From NCBI GenBank assembly GCA_916613615.1, contig OU744735.1, forward strand, positions 40,373,468 through 40,437,467: DNA of 64,000 bases. Direction: 5' to 3'. Position 1 is the first letter of the stretch, and each line of letters starts with the position of its first letter. The notes under the pieces were generated by a model that was given only the letters and a program-made list of their open reading frames with translations, made no database searches and had not been told where the DNA came from. A program made the position numbers and the translations under genes. This document shows positions 13,267 to 25,320 of this stretch, in pieces. The DNA comes from Steromphala cineraria (lineage: Eukaryota > Mollusca > Gastropoda > Trochida > Trochidae).

Positions 13267-14283
13267 TGTTTGTTAGGACAACACTTTCTGTGGTCATGTC
13301 AGGATAAAAATTGCCTGAAGGTATCATATTGAGGTAATTACCAGTTATTAAGGACTCCCCCAAAATGATCGCACTTAATATGCAATCAAATATAGATTGT
13401 CAGCAACTTACAGTGCTGATAACAAGGCAGCTTATGGGACATTAAACTTGGCATGGGAAATCAATAGAGATAATCTTGCTTAGAACTCCTCGATGAAATA
13501 TGAGACAGTAAAGTCAGGGGACTGATTAAGAAATAGTTTATTGGTTAATGACTGTCGGGAATTCATGATGACATGATGATTATGTTTTTTTCCAAAACAT
13601 GTATAGCTTTTACATTTTCAAAATGAACAAAATCTAATGCCTATTAACTTCTTCTAGTCCCGTGTTTTTCAAGTTCGACATTTGGATGTCCTTTTTTCTT
13701 TCGGCATTATCAAAATGTCAAAAATGAAGGCAAGACATAGGATGATTTGGATTTTCAATCTCAATTCGTCAAGTTGCCGGGGAAAAATACTTCATGAAAA
13801 ACATCACATTACCTTTTATGTCAATGATGTGATTATGTTACAAGGTTGTTGATATCATAGTGATATGCTAGAATAACAAAAACGTAAGCTTTAATATTTA
13901 CATACAGCTCACATCTTGATGCAGACTAAGAAAGCAGTCTTTGACTCAACTGTTAACATTATTGTAACACAAACAGATGATGATATTGTTGCTGTTTTCA
14001 CGATAGCACAAACTAAAAACATATGAAGCTTAAATGTTTATTGATTTAAATAGTCAGCAATAATAATAATATTTGCTTTGACCTGAAGCATATTGTCACT
14101 GGCTCTGTATATAGCGATAACCAGCCAGGGGGAGATAACCAGGACAGCTCTTCTTACAAGCCTAAAAACATGGCCAGAAAAAGAACTTTATCAGACAATA
14201 AAGGTATAGTTTTTACATGACGTAACATCTCCTCTTCCCCACTGCCCCCTTGTAATCACGTGTGTCCATGGTAACCTTTTATC
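13267..14283. other. AT-rich stretch, no gene seen
   Basis: No supported feature until about 14100, where base composition rises slightly leading into the Crypton-like fragment. Confidence 0.5.
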
Positions 14284-14400
14284 AATCAACATGGCGCATC
14301 CCTGACGGCAGCAACCAAACTTTCTGAAGCCGGGGTTGGGGCCCTTGGTATCATGTCGGTCACTGGTCACAGAAATGAGCAGTCGTTAAAAGCTACATAA
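14284..14400 (+). pseudogene. Crypton-like tyrosine recombinase C-terminal scrap
   Basis: One frame reads about 38 residues without interruption and includes AATKLSEAGVG and IMSVTGHRNEQSLK. This is the pattern at the C-terminal end of Crypton-type (DUF3504-like) tyrosine recombinases, where TGHRN supplies a catalytic His/Arg box and a Tyr follows the SL(K/R) motif. The expected SY only appears after a one-base shift (AGC TAC near 14391), so the fragment is broken. A stop lies just upstream. The segment is short and the assignment rests on motif recognition, but the match is specific. It probably derives from a decayed Crypton or a Crypton-derived host gene. Confidence 0.6.
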
Positions 14401-14601
14401 AAACTCCATCTTACAGGGGAATAACGCTGTGACCAATGGTCTACCTCCGACTACCGTCCTCGTGCTTTAACTATAATAGATCAGGGCAAAATTATACTTT
14501 ATTACAAAACACATTGGGGTAGAGCGAACTTTATTTTCTAAATAAAATATAAATACCACAAAGTACAAGAAATACAAATACAAAGTATAACAAACCGTTA
14601 G

Positions 14602-14757
14602 ACGTTCACCAGCTTATTTGTGCTAAACATCTTGCTGTCAATGGTCTTCTTCTTCAGGTATTTTCTTCATGAGAGAGTTAGTCGGCGAAATTGGATAGTT
14701 AAAATTGTTAAAGATATAAAAGTTTATTGTTTCTAAAAAAATATGATGCTTACCAAA
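14602..14757 (+). repeat. Direct duplicate pair E, left copy
   Basis: CTTGCTGTCAATGGTCTTC, TTAGTCGGCGAAATTGGA and the following ATATAAAAGTTTA block recur at 15551-15710 with about 10 percent differences. Non-coding. Confidence 0.8.
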
Positions 14758-15069
14758 GTACTTCTATATTTTAGCGAGTTTTTGTCTGCATTACAAAACT
14801 TGGAACTAATGAAGAAATTGTTGTTGCATCCAAACTTTTGATCCCGTCTTAGATGGGATAGTTCTCGGCTGAAATAATATGCAATTCAAAGTTGGTATAT
14901 CTCATCTTGAAATGGAACAGCTGGATCAATATTTGATTTAAAAAAAAAAGTTTAAATAGTTCAACTTTTAAAAAAATATAAAGAAAAAAGATTTGTGGAA
15001 AAATTATACGCTTATTCATTGAGCTTATTGATTTCTTATTATTTACTTATTTATAGATTTCTTATTATT

Positions 15070-15290
15070 ATTGTCTTTGTCTCAAATTCTCTACGCTTAG
15101 TCATGGAGCTTATTAATTTCCTATTATTTCCTCGAATTCAATATTAAATCGGTGGCAGTTATTAAATTTATTGATTTCTTATAATTATTGTCTTTGTCAC
15201 AAATTCTCTACGCTTATTCATGGAGCTTATTAATTTCCTATTATTTCCTCGAATTCAATATTAAATCGGTGGCAGTTACTAAATGACAAT
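15070..15290 (+). repeat. 117 bp tandem repeat, about two units
   Basis: ATTGTCTTTGTC starts at 15070 and again at 15187. Both units contain CAAATTCTCTACGCTTA, GGAGCTTATTAATTTCC and TCGAATTCAATATTAAATCGG. A weaker third half-unit precedes at about 15010. The units are nearly identical, so the duplication is recent. Confidence 0.85.
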
Positions 15291-15550
15291 GTAAATACAA
15301 ATGGAGAGGCAAGTTACATATCAAACAAGTCAATGAAGGCAACTGTCAGGTAAATCAGCATCACCTCTTTCACCTAATAAGAATATCTCTTAGCCAAACT
15401 ATCTGTTTTTGTTTCAGGTCTTTTCTTTCTCTTCTTTTCTAACCCATGCTTCCTTCTAGATGTCAACATATCTGTCAAACGTTGTTTAAACATACATGCC
15501 CCGAAAACATCAGGAAGTTATAAGAAAACCTCTTCCTTACTGCTAGACAA

Positions 15551-15710
15551 GTTTAGTTATGAGCTTCTTTGTGATTAACATCTTGCTGTCAATGGTCTTC
15601 TTCTTCAGATATGTTTCTTCTTGAGAGGGTTAGTCGGCGAAATTGGATAGTTAAAATTTTTATAGATATAAAAGTTTACTGTTTCTAAAAAAAATATGAT
15701 ACTTACAGAT
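15551..15710 (+). repeat. Direct duplicate pair E, right copy
   Basis: This is the partner of 14602-14757. The two copies bracket about 800 bp that include the 117 bp tandem repeat. Confidence 0.8.
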
Positions 15711-18477
15711 GTCTCTGTCTGTCATAGAAAATCAAAAACCTGTGACCATAAATGATGGATTTAAAGGCGAAATAGTTCCTTGAACTCCTTACAGGAATGT
15801 TCACATTTTGCCTCAGTTCTCCTGCTTCATTGAGTTGTCTATATTTAATTATAATAACCGTACTGATAGTAGATCAACGTTAAAGTCAAGTCTGTAAAAA
15901 CTTCCCCCCATCACTCCATCTTCAACTCTCACCAAGAAACAATCGCTATTTAACGTTATTCAGAGGAGTTTATTTGACAGACTTGACGTTATGAAAGAAA
16001 TTAAAAGTGGACCATAATTTGATTTACACATGAAATAGGTGTTCTCTTGTTAGTCAAAGTCAAGTGTAGTAATTATTCATCACTTTGAGGCACGGTTGCA
16101 TATGTTCAGCACATAATTGCTTGGCATATTAGAGTTAAAGGTTTCGTTTTGTCAAATGTAGCTTTTGATAAGATTATTTTTGAAGAAAACAAAGGACAGT
16201 TTATTCAGTGTATTTAAACCATTGGCATTAACATTCAGTCATCATTTTTGAAGTGGCGCTAATGAGGTATCTATTGTTTGCCGACATGAAACAGGGCCAG
16301 TACGGAAATAGTGGATGAAAGACATTATCATCATTTAACTTTTTTTTATTTTCTTGCAAAACTTTAGAGATTTCAATTTCATGGAAATAAAACAAATACA
16401 TATAAGAGATTGGTGAACCATCATATATGTTGTAAGGTTTGAAGCCACACCTTCAGACTTCTCGTTATTTGTGCGTATGTGCGTGCTTAGAATCGTATTG
16501 GCCCATCCTGGTAAAAGCTTAGGTTACATAAGAACCAGGAAACGATGAGCTATTCGGTTGACATCCACTGACCACTTAACTTTGGGAAATAATTAATGTC
16601 TTAGGGCAGGAACAACCTTCAACTGTCAATACTTAAAAATGACTTGACATGGTCAGTAGCAGGTTTTTAAGCTCAAACAAGTCTACGAAAAACATTTTAA
16701 CATGCAATACAATTGCAAGTATATTTTTAAAGTATGCATCTCTACTTGACATAAAATGTGCACTAGTCCTACTGTATTTCAGCTATTCATGAACATAAAG
16801 TTTATTTGTTGTAACATCTTTTGTAATTGTAATCATTGTCATGTCCTAATGAAAAGTATGGCTGTTTTAAAACAATTAAAATATAGAAGATAAATACAGC
16901 CTCAATTGGCATTGAAAGAGAACTGGTTTGTCCTTAAGCTTTTGCCTCGACAATGCAGCATGTTTTTTACAAGGACGATCTCTTATCATAAATATCTTCT
17001 GGAAACTTTACATTATTACTGCTACCTATAGTTGTTATAAAGGCAGGGCTAATGTTGTCTGGAATTGATTTTGTGCACCAGATTTGGACATGGGATACTC
17101 TCTGGACCTTCATTATTGTTAGTTTTCCATCATCGTTTCCATCTTTTCTTTCCCCATAACATAAAGATCCCCTAACATAACAAGATTTGCAACAATCGTC
17201 TGGTCGTAATAATTACAAAAATAAGATGCTTATGGTCTGATCCATCAAAATCCCTCATCGTGATTGTTATTATTTCCTTGTTGAAATACGATAACATATC
17301 ACATCAAAGAATCCTTAACCCAATTACAACGATACGTTGATTGTCTAAGCCTAATAACAATGGTCAATCTCTAAGTGGTAACTGAAATGAAATACTAGTA
17401 ATTCAACATCTTAACATTCAGAAAACAAAGCTTCAAGTATCGTTGTGTTTTAACACTGATGGTTAACCCTTTTCAGACTGTATATCAAATAGATTTTAAA
17501 AAAAGGTTAAAGTAAACTTCTTTTTATGAAAGTTATCTTTTGTTTAACAGAGGAAACGTTTGAAACGGATATACTTTAAAGGGAGTACGAGTACACATTA
17601 ATAAAATGAACCGCGTTTTGTTTAACGAATTCGACTATAATCCGAACTTAAGAAGTTTTTTTCATAAGAGGGTCGATGACAGATAAGCCTTGAGCAATTG
17701 ATGCTTGACCTTCCACAAGTATTCGTGGTGGTGGTCATAACCTTCTTGTCAATACAGTCAAATGATCTCTGTCCAGAAATGAACCTCTCAACGGAAGTAC
17801 CACTAGAAGTCAAGTGTCCAAATAAAACCAGTCCCCAACTTTAAGTATTTGCGGACGGTATTTTTCTTCTCGACCTTTCTGAGATTTTCTATTATTACAT
17901 TTTGCAATATCATTTACTTTTGCAAGTACCTTTATCTTAAGTTTTGTGACTTTACAAGGCTTTGAAAAAAGTGACTTGACTTCGACAATTTACCAAAAAT
18001 TTATGAAATGACAATGTAACTAGAACAATCGTTTTGGTTGGATAAGTCAACAATAACCCTATTTCGATAGAGATGAACAGTGTGATTAGATTTCCGACCC
18101 TGAAAGGCACATGAATAGAAACAGAATGACAGAATGAATGAATGATATTCAGTAACTATCTATCTAATATGTCCAAATTGCCATATGGCACATTAGAGCA
18201 CGAACAAGTGTTTGCTTTCGAAAATATATGTAGGTCTTATTGAAATAATTATCATTTCATCTTCAGGGTAATAATCAATAAGGGTTTTAGATAGTAATTT
18301 ACGCCCGGGTCATAATTATCATTTCAACTCTCGTTTCCTTTTCAAATAATTAAATGACTAACAAAATTGTTGCCCTATCTGTATCAGACCAATCATCAAC
18401 ATAATCCGAATTTGATGAGGGTGTTCTTAGCTTTTGTTTAAATCCAAACCGAGTAATATGCTAATGCTCTACCCTGT
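15711..18477. other. AT-rich stretch, no gene seen
   Basis: I found no coding signal, TIR pair or tandem repeat here that I could support. Confidence 0.55.
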
Positions 18478-18561
18478 ACACTCTCTTCCCACAGAGGCAG
18501 ATACAGTCATGAAATGTTGATACAGCCTCTGTTATATTACGCCGAAATCTGCCTCTGTACA
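18478..18561 (+). mobile_element. MITE family B, internal-deletion remnant
   Basis: CTCTCTTCCCACAGAGGCAG, a GTCATGAAATGTTGAT block and CCTCTGTTATATTACGCCG match the left arm of MITE-B. They are followed at once by CTGCCTCTGT from the opposite arm. Only about 84 bp remain of the ~345 bp element, leaving the two outermost motifs facing each other. Confidence 0.7.
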
Positions 18562-21039
18562 GTAGATGCTAACTTACTCAAAAGATGCAGTTCGCTTGGA
18601 CTGCATGATAAACAGGGCTGTTTGTTTGTATCGTTGGTTAAAAGGGGAAGGGTGTGTACTGTGTTTGAAGCATCCATGCAAACGTACGAAATGGATTAAT
18701 TTGAACCCGCTGGCTGGATTCATGTTATAGTTCTGTATGATGGTTCCACACAATGAAAGGTCCCTATGGATTACACGTTTATGATCTTGAGCTGCTTTCA
18801 TGATAATTTGCGGCGCCAAATGGCCAACCCATGACTATTGCATTTTGTTAATCACTTGTGCATTTAAGAGTTTTTACGCGTTTCGCTTTTGTCTCATATC
18901 TGAAGGGAATTCTCTAACAAATGAGTATTTCGACAATAAAGAACACAATTGTGTTATCTATTTTTCACATCAAAATCCACATTAGTTTCAACAATAACGT
19001 ACTCATTAACTTTCCCTCTAAAGTCATCAGAAAAAGAAATTTCAAAGGAAGATGAAACAAGTTATCCTGTTTGAAAATGTGCATTAGATATTAGGCATTA
19101 GTGTCTAAAGCGTTACTCAACATGATATAGGGCAATATTTCAATAATGATTGATCGCAAATGAGGCTGTAGTGCTGATACAAGACAACCTTTCCGGCCTT
19201 AAACATGTCCTGGAGAATTAAACATGGATAAATCATAGGGGAATTGGTTAAATCGCCTATGAAATATGAGACAGCTATGGTCTTAAGCTCGTGAAGGAAA
19301 GGATAATAGTTACCGATTGATAACTTATGGGGACATGATATCAAAATGTAATACGTATTTTGCAAAATAACTAATCTTTCAAAATTGGATCTAAAAATCT
19401 GTGCCGTCACATATTTAAGACAATATTTAATTATTGCATCAATAAATTGGTTGATACATGATATGGCTTGCCTAACTGTTTTGTAACAATAATATCTTCA
19501 GTAAAAACTCAACTATCATAGCAAAAGTTTTCATGTCGAAGCATTTGTTAATAAAGAGTTATAAATGATATGTTTTAAAGAAATGGTGTTAATTTAATGC
19601 AATGATTTGCAGATTCGGTTATTTCTGCTTTTGACTTAAAATAATTGTATAAGAATAGAAAATCATACAAAATAAGTGCATTATTCCGGACTCCATGAAA
19701 TGATTTTGATCAAAGAATTTTTTAACAAAGCTATTTTGACTAAATAATCGGCATTGCCTTAAGTTTGAACGTTTTTTGAAATATGTCAGAGGCAAATTAA
19801 CAAATCTAAAACTCTACATACGTCAATTTTCATGCATGATAGATATCAATAAAAAGCATCACATTTTGATGCAGACAACATCTTATATAAAACCACATGA
19901 AGTGATGGCGATATATTATATGCAATGATTGTAGCACAATAATCCACATCAATTTAGCAATGGAACAACGACAATTGATGTCACACAAATCATCAGACAA
20001 ATGATAACACAACCGCTTCATGGAACAACTGCCAATGTTGAATTTGGGTGTACATCATGAGCATTCTGGATGCATTTATCGAGTAGATCCCTTTATGCAA
20101 CATTTGACAGCTTGATAACATCGACTAGAATTCAAATCTGTTGCCGGGATATCTAGAAGCAATTTTGCTTTTGCAATATTCATTACATTATCAGAACTGG
20201 TATTGAATCGTTTTCTTTAGGATAAACTGCTTTAGAGAAGACAATCTTTAATATGTTCATCTTTTATGTTTATTTTGCCCGATCGTTGTTTTAAAGCTGT
20301 TCAATAGATACTGTGATCTTAATCTGTGATGTTATCAATGGTTACATAACATATTACCATTTCATGTTTTATAATCTTTAATAATAAAAGGCTATTTATT
20401 CTCAGGGCTGTAATTAGTCTTTGTAGATCTAAATATTGTCATAAGATTACCCCTTAAACGAATATATGGATTTTTACTTGCATAATGTTGACTCATCTCT
20501 CTATTCGCATTGCCTGTTCAGAGAACTGAGAAATACATTTCTTTGAAGTAGAACATCCTTCCTTTCTTAAAGAATGGTAAATCTTAAGCCAAAGTACTCA
20601 ACGTACGTATTGAAGTTCAATGAATAGATAGAAAAAAATATGGGTTTTGCAAACATGGCAAACTTTACCGCGATCCTTGACTTAAAAAAATTCTCCAAAA
20701 TTTAGTATGAATAATCAATTTCTCAAAAACTTCAGAAGGAGGGCTGTGCCTGAACGAAATCCAAACTTTGATGATTCCGGCCAATCAGAACGCTTGACTT
20801 GGTCACACTCCTTCGTCTGGCAGCCATTTGCGCCTAGATGAATTCTTTGAACGTGAAAGCGATTTTCGCTTCTATTTGCAGAAATTACTACAAGGTATTG
20901 GTAGGTTCCGTGAGTAGTGATTGAAAGGTATATCATTCAAGTATATGTTGACACAAATGATTAATCTACTATGTAACTATTAAGGCGTTCAGTAAAGGAG
21001 TCGTCCCATTGTGTGTTTTGCAGCGGGAATCATTTGGGA
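18562..21039. other. AT-rich stretch, no gene seen
   Basis: Short frames only (up to 97 codons), none recognisable. Nothing repetitive stood out. Confidence 0.5.
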
Positions 21040-21172
21040 TTTAAAATGACCCAGGCGCCTGAGGTCAGATTGGGTGACATGATTCCTGTAATTACAAACT
21101 AAAAACAAATACTGGGCTACAAACGATGTTAAAGATCCTCCAAGACCTGGCAGACCTGACCCGAATCATCCG
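21040..21172 (+). pseudogene. Tc1-like transposase N-terminal scrap
   Basis: A frame at about 21121-21165 encodes TNDVKDPPRPGRPDP, closely matching TNDVRDLPRSGRPKAT in the Tc1 copy at 44.8-45.7 kb. This is the linker between the two helix-turn-helix units of Tc1-family transposases (V-x-D-x-PRSGRP). Upstream, MTQAPEVRLGD near 21046 resembles the start of such proteins. The helices between them are missing. It is a tiny relic, and no other part of the transposase is visible nearby. Confidence 0.45.
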
Positions 21173-21974
21173 TTCTCTTGAACTATGTGTTTGAATGATA
21201 CTGATGTTTACACCTCTGCAGGAAAAGTAGACTTGACAATGGTTTTGTATTACAACATGTCAATTTTCACATCTGTGCTATCTGGCAATAAACAAAAATA
21301 ATAATGGAATTTATATTTTGGTTTCTTCTCAAATATTCACTTTTCAAATTATCAAACTACCGAAAAATATCATATTCATAATGTTATTGGTCACTTAAGT
21401 TACATTCTCTGAAAAAAATATGGGTACTAAATATGGTGTTGCTTGATTGCTATTTGGTTCCATATGTTTTGATAGAACCTATGTACAGAAGTATTATATC
21501 AGAAAGTGAACATTGTCAAAACAACACTTCAACTGGCATTTAAATCCCCTTTTGCAAATCTGGTTCAGACATTCATTAAGTGTTTTGAGACGCTTTTACT
21601 AATGCCTGTTTTTATTCATTTTTTCCTGATCAAATCTTCGCAAATTCCAAAATACTTTAAACTTAAAGGAAGGAAATCTCTTCACGGTTAGACTGTCTTT
21701 CCTCATTTGTCGACCTTGTAACCTCATTTCTGAACCGCTCATGTTTGCTTTACCCTCTCAGAGGAACATACGGCGGGTGAGCAGATCGGAACTGTAAAAC
21801 ATGTTCGATTAATTATTTTCTTAACCTCTTCAGATGATTTTGCGTACAAAGGTAAAGGTTGCATAACTATCATTAATCAATACAGATTGTTCAATGTGAA
21901 ACTGACATGAAGATTTTAAAACACATTGATATTATATTCCTGTCTGACGTTATCACAACTTACATTGTCAAATT
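21173..21974. other. AT-rich stretch, no gene seen
   Basis: No supported feature before the MITE-B pair. Confidence 0.5.
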
Positions 21975-22312
21975 CATTCTCTCCCCACAGAGGCAGTAAT
22001 GAAATATTGATAGAACATCTGTTCTTATGTGACTTAATCCGTGTGTTCCGGCAGTTTCCCCTTGCGGAATAAATGCACCACAATCCATTTGAATTTTCTT
22101 AGCAAATGACAACACTTCTGACATAAAAGGGGTTTCATATCAGATGCCTTGGCCATGACTCAGAGGTCAACATGTTGTTTTAGATCAGAGACGCTGATTG
22201 CACTATAAACATTGATTGCCTCCAATCAGTTATCTCCCATTCTAACCCACAAACTCGGCGAATAAGAACTGAGGCTCGGTCAATATTTCTTGACTTGTTC
22301 TGCCTCTGCCAG
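21975..22312 (+). mobile_element. MITE family B, forward copy of an abutting inverted pair
   Basis: It starts CATTCTCTCCCCACAGAGG and runs through TTCCGGCAGTTTCCCC, GATTGCCTCCAATCAG and CTCCCATTCTA to CTGCCTCTGCC. Its right terminus is truncated where the next, inverted copy begins. No matching 9 bp target duplication is seen outside the pair. Confidence 0.8.
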
Positions 22313-22625
22313 TCTCTCCCCACAGAGGCAGATCATCTATTACGCCGACTTTGAGGGATAGAATGGGAGATGCCTGATTGGAGGCAATCAAAGTTAGTTG
22401 TGCAATCAGCGACGCTAAATCATTATCTTGGCTTCTGAAATATGGCAAAGGCATTGTGATATGAACCACTCTTTCCATTTGATAAAAAAAATTCAAATAG
22501 ATTGTGCTGCAATTTTCTTCCGCCAGAGGAAGCTGCCGGAACCCACGGATTTCGGCGTTAATAGAACAGAGGCTGTATCAACATTTCATGACTTGTTCTG
22601 CCTCTATTTCTATGTGTAGAGAATG
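22313..22625 (-). mobile_element. MITE family B, reverse copy of the pair
   Basis: It begins TCTCTCCCCACAGAGGCAG and continues in the opposite orientation through GATTGGAGGCAATCAAAG, CGCCAGAGGAAGCTGCCGG and AACAGAGGCTGTATC, ending near GTAGAGAATG. Copy and partner make a roughly 650 bp inverted arrangement. Confidence 0.8.
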
Positions 22626-23670
22626 CGTTAACCCTGCCACATATTTTTCAGGAATCGACTATCAGGCCCCTTTTTACCCGCCGAATAGATACTGAACTCT
22701 GCAACAAAAGAAAGTAAAGGTTAGAAAATATCTTTTTGTCTAAAACTTTGAGAAAGGGTAATAAAATTTGTTTACAAAGTCATTAAGAAGATGAAGGCTT
22801 TATTATTGAAATACATCTTCTTTACTCTTCAACTTGATAGTAGTTCTTGCTTTGCATTTGGACCGACTCATTTAGAGTGTTGCTTTCACTGTTTTCATGG
22901 AGGAAGTTCTTCATTTTGAAAAATTAAAAAATAGTTTTTTAAATGTTTAAATGATTATAGAACTTACGTTTTACACGCACAGCGAAAATGTGGAAGTGTC
23001 TTAAAAGGACATAAAATGTGCACTTTTCAATCTTAACTTCTCAAAAATGTAAAACCACTTTTAGCAGCAACATGTATTTTTTTAAATAATAAACTTCTCG
23101 AGTGTGTTTTTACTTTACTTTTACATCCAGCTCAATTGATTAAGTGTGCACTCTCCTTGCTCCTTTAAAACGGTCAATCAAAATTTGTTGAGATGAATCG
23201 TGAACTGTAAGAAATAAATTTACCTCTCATTTAATAAAAAAATCTTTTTCTGGAAACACATCCCCTTACATTTGATATTGACACTTCAAGTTGAGCTTGA
23301 GCAAATGCTGGAATTTGTGTTAAAATACACTTGTTATGGACCAAACATTAAAAATCCATCGCCTAATTTGCATTCGGTTTGTGATGAAATTTAACTATTG
23401 TCACTCTGTTGAAAACTCATTCGTCTAAAAAACTCTGATATCACATTTTAGATAACAATAAAAAAGTTATATCAACGTCAGAAGTGCAGTACCTTCTGCA
23501 CATTTGCCGAAGCATTAAACGCTTTCGGTGACGTTATAATATGTGTAGGATTTTAGTTACCGCATTATGAATATATAAAAGGTATTTAATTTTAACAGTT
23601 CCTTTCAATAACGTTACATTTCATCCAATAAAGAGGCATTTTGGACGATTGATATACATTATATATGTGA
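22626..23670. other. AT-rich stretch, no gene seen
   Basis: No supported feature. Confidence 0.5.
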
Positions 23671-23829
23671 GAGATATACCAACACTTCCCGAGGTGCTTC
23701 GCTCAATACACCTCCTGTTTGAATCGTAGGTCGCTACGCTCAGAGGCGTAGCGTAGCGAAGCCGAGGAACCAAGATTCAACAGGAGGTGTATTGAGTGAG
23801 GCACCGAGGGAAGTGTGGGTATATCTGAC
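23671..23829. repeat. Foldback hairpin with GC-rich core
   Basis: The left arm (AGATATACC, AACACTTCCCGAGGTGC, CAATACACCTCCTGTT) and the right arm (AACAGGAGGTGTATTGAG, GAGGGAAGTGTGGGTATATC) are inverted complements over about 70 bp. The core around 23734-23770 repeats CGCTACGCT and its complement. Arm mismatches show some age. It is non-coding and resembles a foldback or MITE. Confidence 0.85.
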
Positions 23830-24076
23830 TTATACTCCACTCCGGTCGAGTTATATGAGATGAAACAATGTTTTCCATCCTTCTGTATGTATATATGCCT
23901 TACCTAACTAGATCAACAGAATATTAACAACACTCTTATAATTGCGGTTTACAAACCATAAACTAACTTCATTGTATTAAACATTTGTACAAACTAGTAC
24001 TTATACATTGACTTATATTGGGACAAATAACAACATATACATATCACAACTTAAAGTACTACTGTTTGTGTCAATC

Positions 24077-24150
24077 CTCCGTAGCTCTGTCGACAGAGTC
24101 CCTCATCTGCAACATAAAGGTCCCGGGTTCGATTCCCGCCATTGCTGTTC
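24077..24150 (+). repeat. tRNA-like sequence, probably a SINE head
   Basis: CCGTAGCTCTGTCGACAGAG fits an A box, and GGTCCCGGGTTCGATTCCCG, 30-odd bases on, is a near-perfect B box and T arm. The acceptor stem does not pair, there is no matched 3' end, and AT-rich sequence follows. A functional tRNA is therefore unlikely, and a tRNA-derived SINE head or tRNA pseudogene fits better. The loop triplet would be GCA if read as an anticodon, but this should not be taken as an identity. Confidence 0.6.
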
Positions 24151-24261
24151 ATAAATATTAAAATTTATAATTCTAAATTCTACAAGTCCGTTTATTTGCC
24201 AAAGTTGAAGATCTCTTCACCCGACTAATTTTAGATGTACAAAAAAGGGTAGGTGTATTAG

Positions 24262-24350
24262 AAAAAAGTAGAGGTGTATCGTCAATACACCTACAGTAAA
24301 AACATAGAAGTAGAGGTGTATAGGTCAATACACCCACAGTTACAACAAAG
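24262..24350 (+). repeat. Two-unit tandem repeat with palindromic core
   Basis: AGTAGAGGTGTATCGTCAAT then ACACCTACAG is repeated as AGTAGAGGTGTATAGGTCAA then TACACCCACAG. Each unit holds a small inverted repeat GGTGTAT...ATACACC. The same CAATACACC motif occurs in the hairpin at 23.7 kb, so both may belong to one larger element. Confidence 0.7.
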
Positions 24351-24604
24351 GAAACCATAGCAACGAGACCAGAAATACATTATGAAACAACTGCTTTCGA
24401 GGTTAACTTCGACCAAGTTTAACAATGAAATCTTTTTAATTTGTTTGATACTAAATCAAAATTGTTATGTGGAATGTATGTGATTGATGGTAAAAGACTG
24501 ATGCCGTTGAATCCAATCTAATCGATCTACTCTTCACATTATCATGTCCTCTTGAAACCATATACATGTTTGTGATTGATGGTAAAATAATTATGCCATT
24601 GGAT

Positions 24605-25040
24605 TTAAAGTGACACAGAGTATCTTTCTTCAATTTTTATTTATTTTTGATAAGCTAAAAATATCTAATATGCTGAATGAAGTTCATATCTGATCACTGG
24701 AGTAATCACTATATCCATTTATGCATAATATCTCTAAAATGCTTAATTTATGGAAAAATCAAGAAAACATCTCATATACGTTTAATATTCGAAAATATGC
24801 ATCCAATTAATCTACCTATTAGTTACAATACCTAATAAACACTAACGAATCGAATATATCTTTATGTCAGCTTATGACAAGGTTTCAAAATATCAGACTT
24901 TGAATAGCCGTATTTTCGCTTTAATGTACTGATTGACCTTAAAGTTGTTATTTTCAGTAACAGTTAGTGGTTCCCGATGTAATAACATCGATTTCAAAAT
25001 TTGACATATGTGATCCTATCAACATTCGCTGTGTCTCTTT
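24605..25040 (-). mobile_element. MITE family C, copy 1
   Basis: Termini are TTAAAGTGACACAGAGTATC on the left and CGCTGTGTCTCTTTAA on the right, an inverted pair. The whole interior (GATAAGCTAAAAATATCTAA, TTATGCATAATATCTC, TCAGCTTATGACAAGG, TGATGTAATAACATCG in near-match form) is the reverse complement of 55429-55912. It is about 436 bp, non-coding and flanked by TA/TTAA-like sequence. Compared with copy 2 it lacks a GC-rich block of about 60 bp. Confidence 0.8.
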
Positions 25041-25320
25041 AATGCAATTGGTCTATTTATAAAATCTTGAAATCATATGAATCTACGGGCAATAAATTAT
25101 CTTTATCATAGAACATAATTACAATGCAATAATTAATGCAAAATATAACATTGAATAGAAATTCCGGTGCAAAAGTGTTCCTGAACCTATATAGTCCCCA
25201 ACCCATGTTGACAGTCCAGAACTTCTGGTTGCGTTTGGGAGTTCAGTAATATCAATCGTTTTTTTCAACTTGGTTCTTGACAATGTGGTTCAGTGTATTG
25301 AAGGCAATTACATATGATGT

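Noticed and set aside
24077..24150. Functional tRNA gene
   Set aside because: A and B boxes are good, but the acceptor stem does not pair and the T-arm pairing is incomplete. A SINE head or pseudogene fits better.
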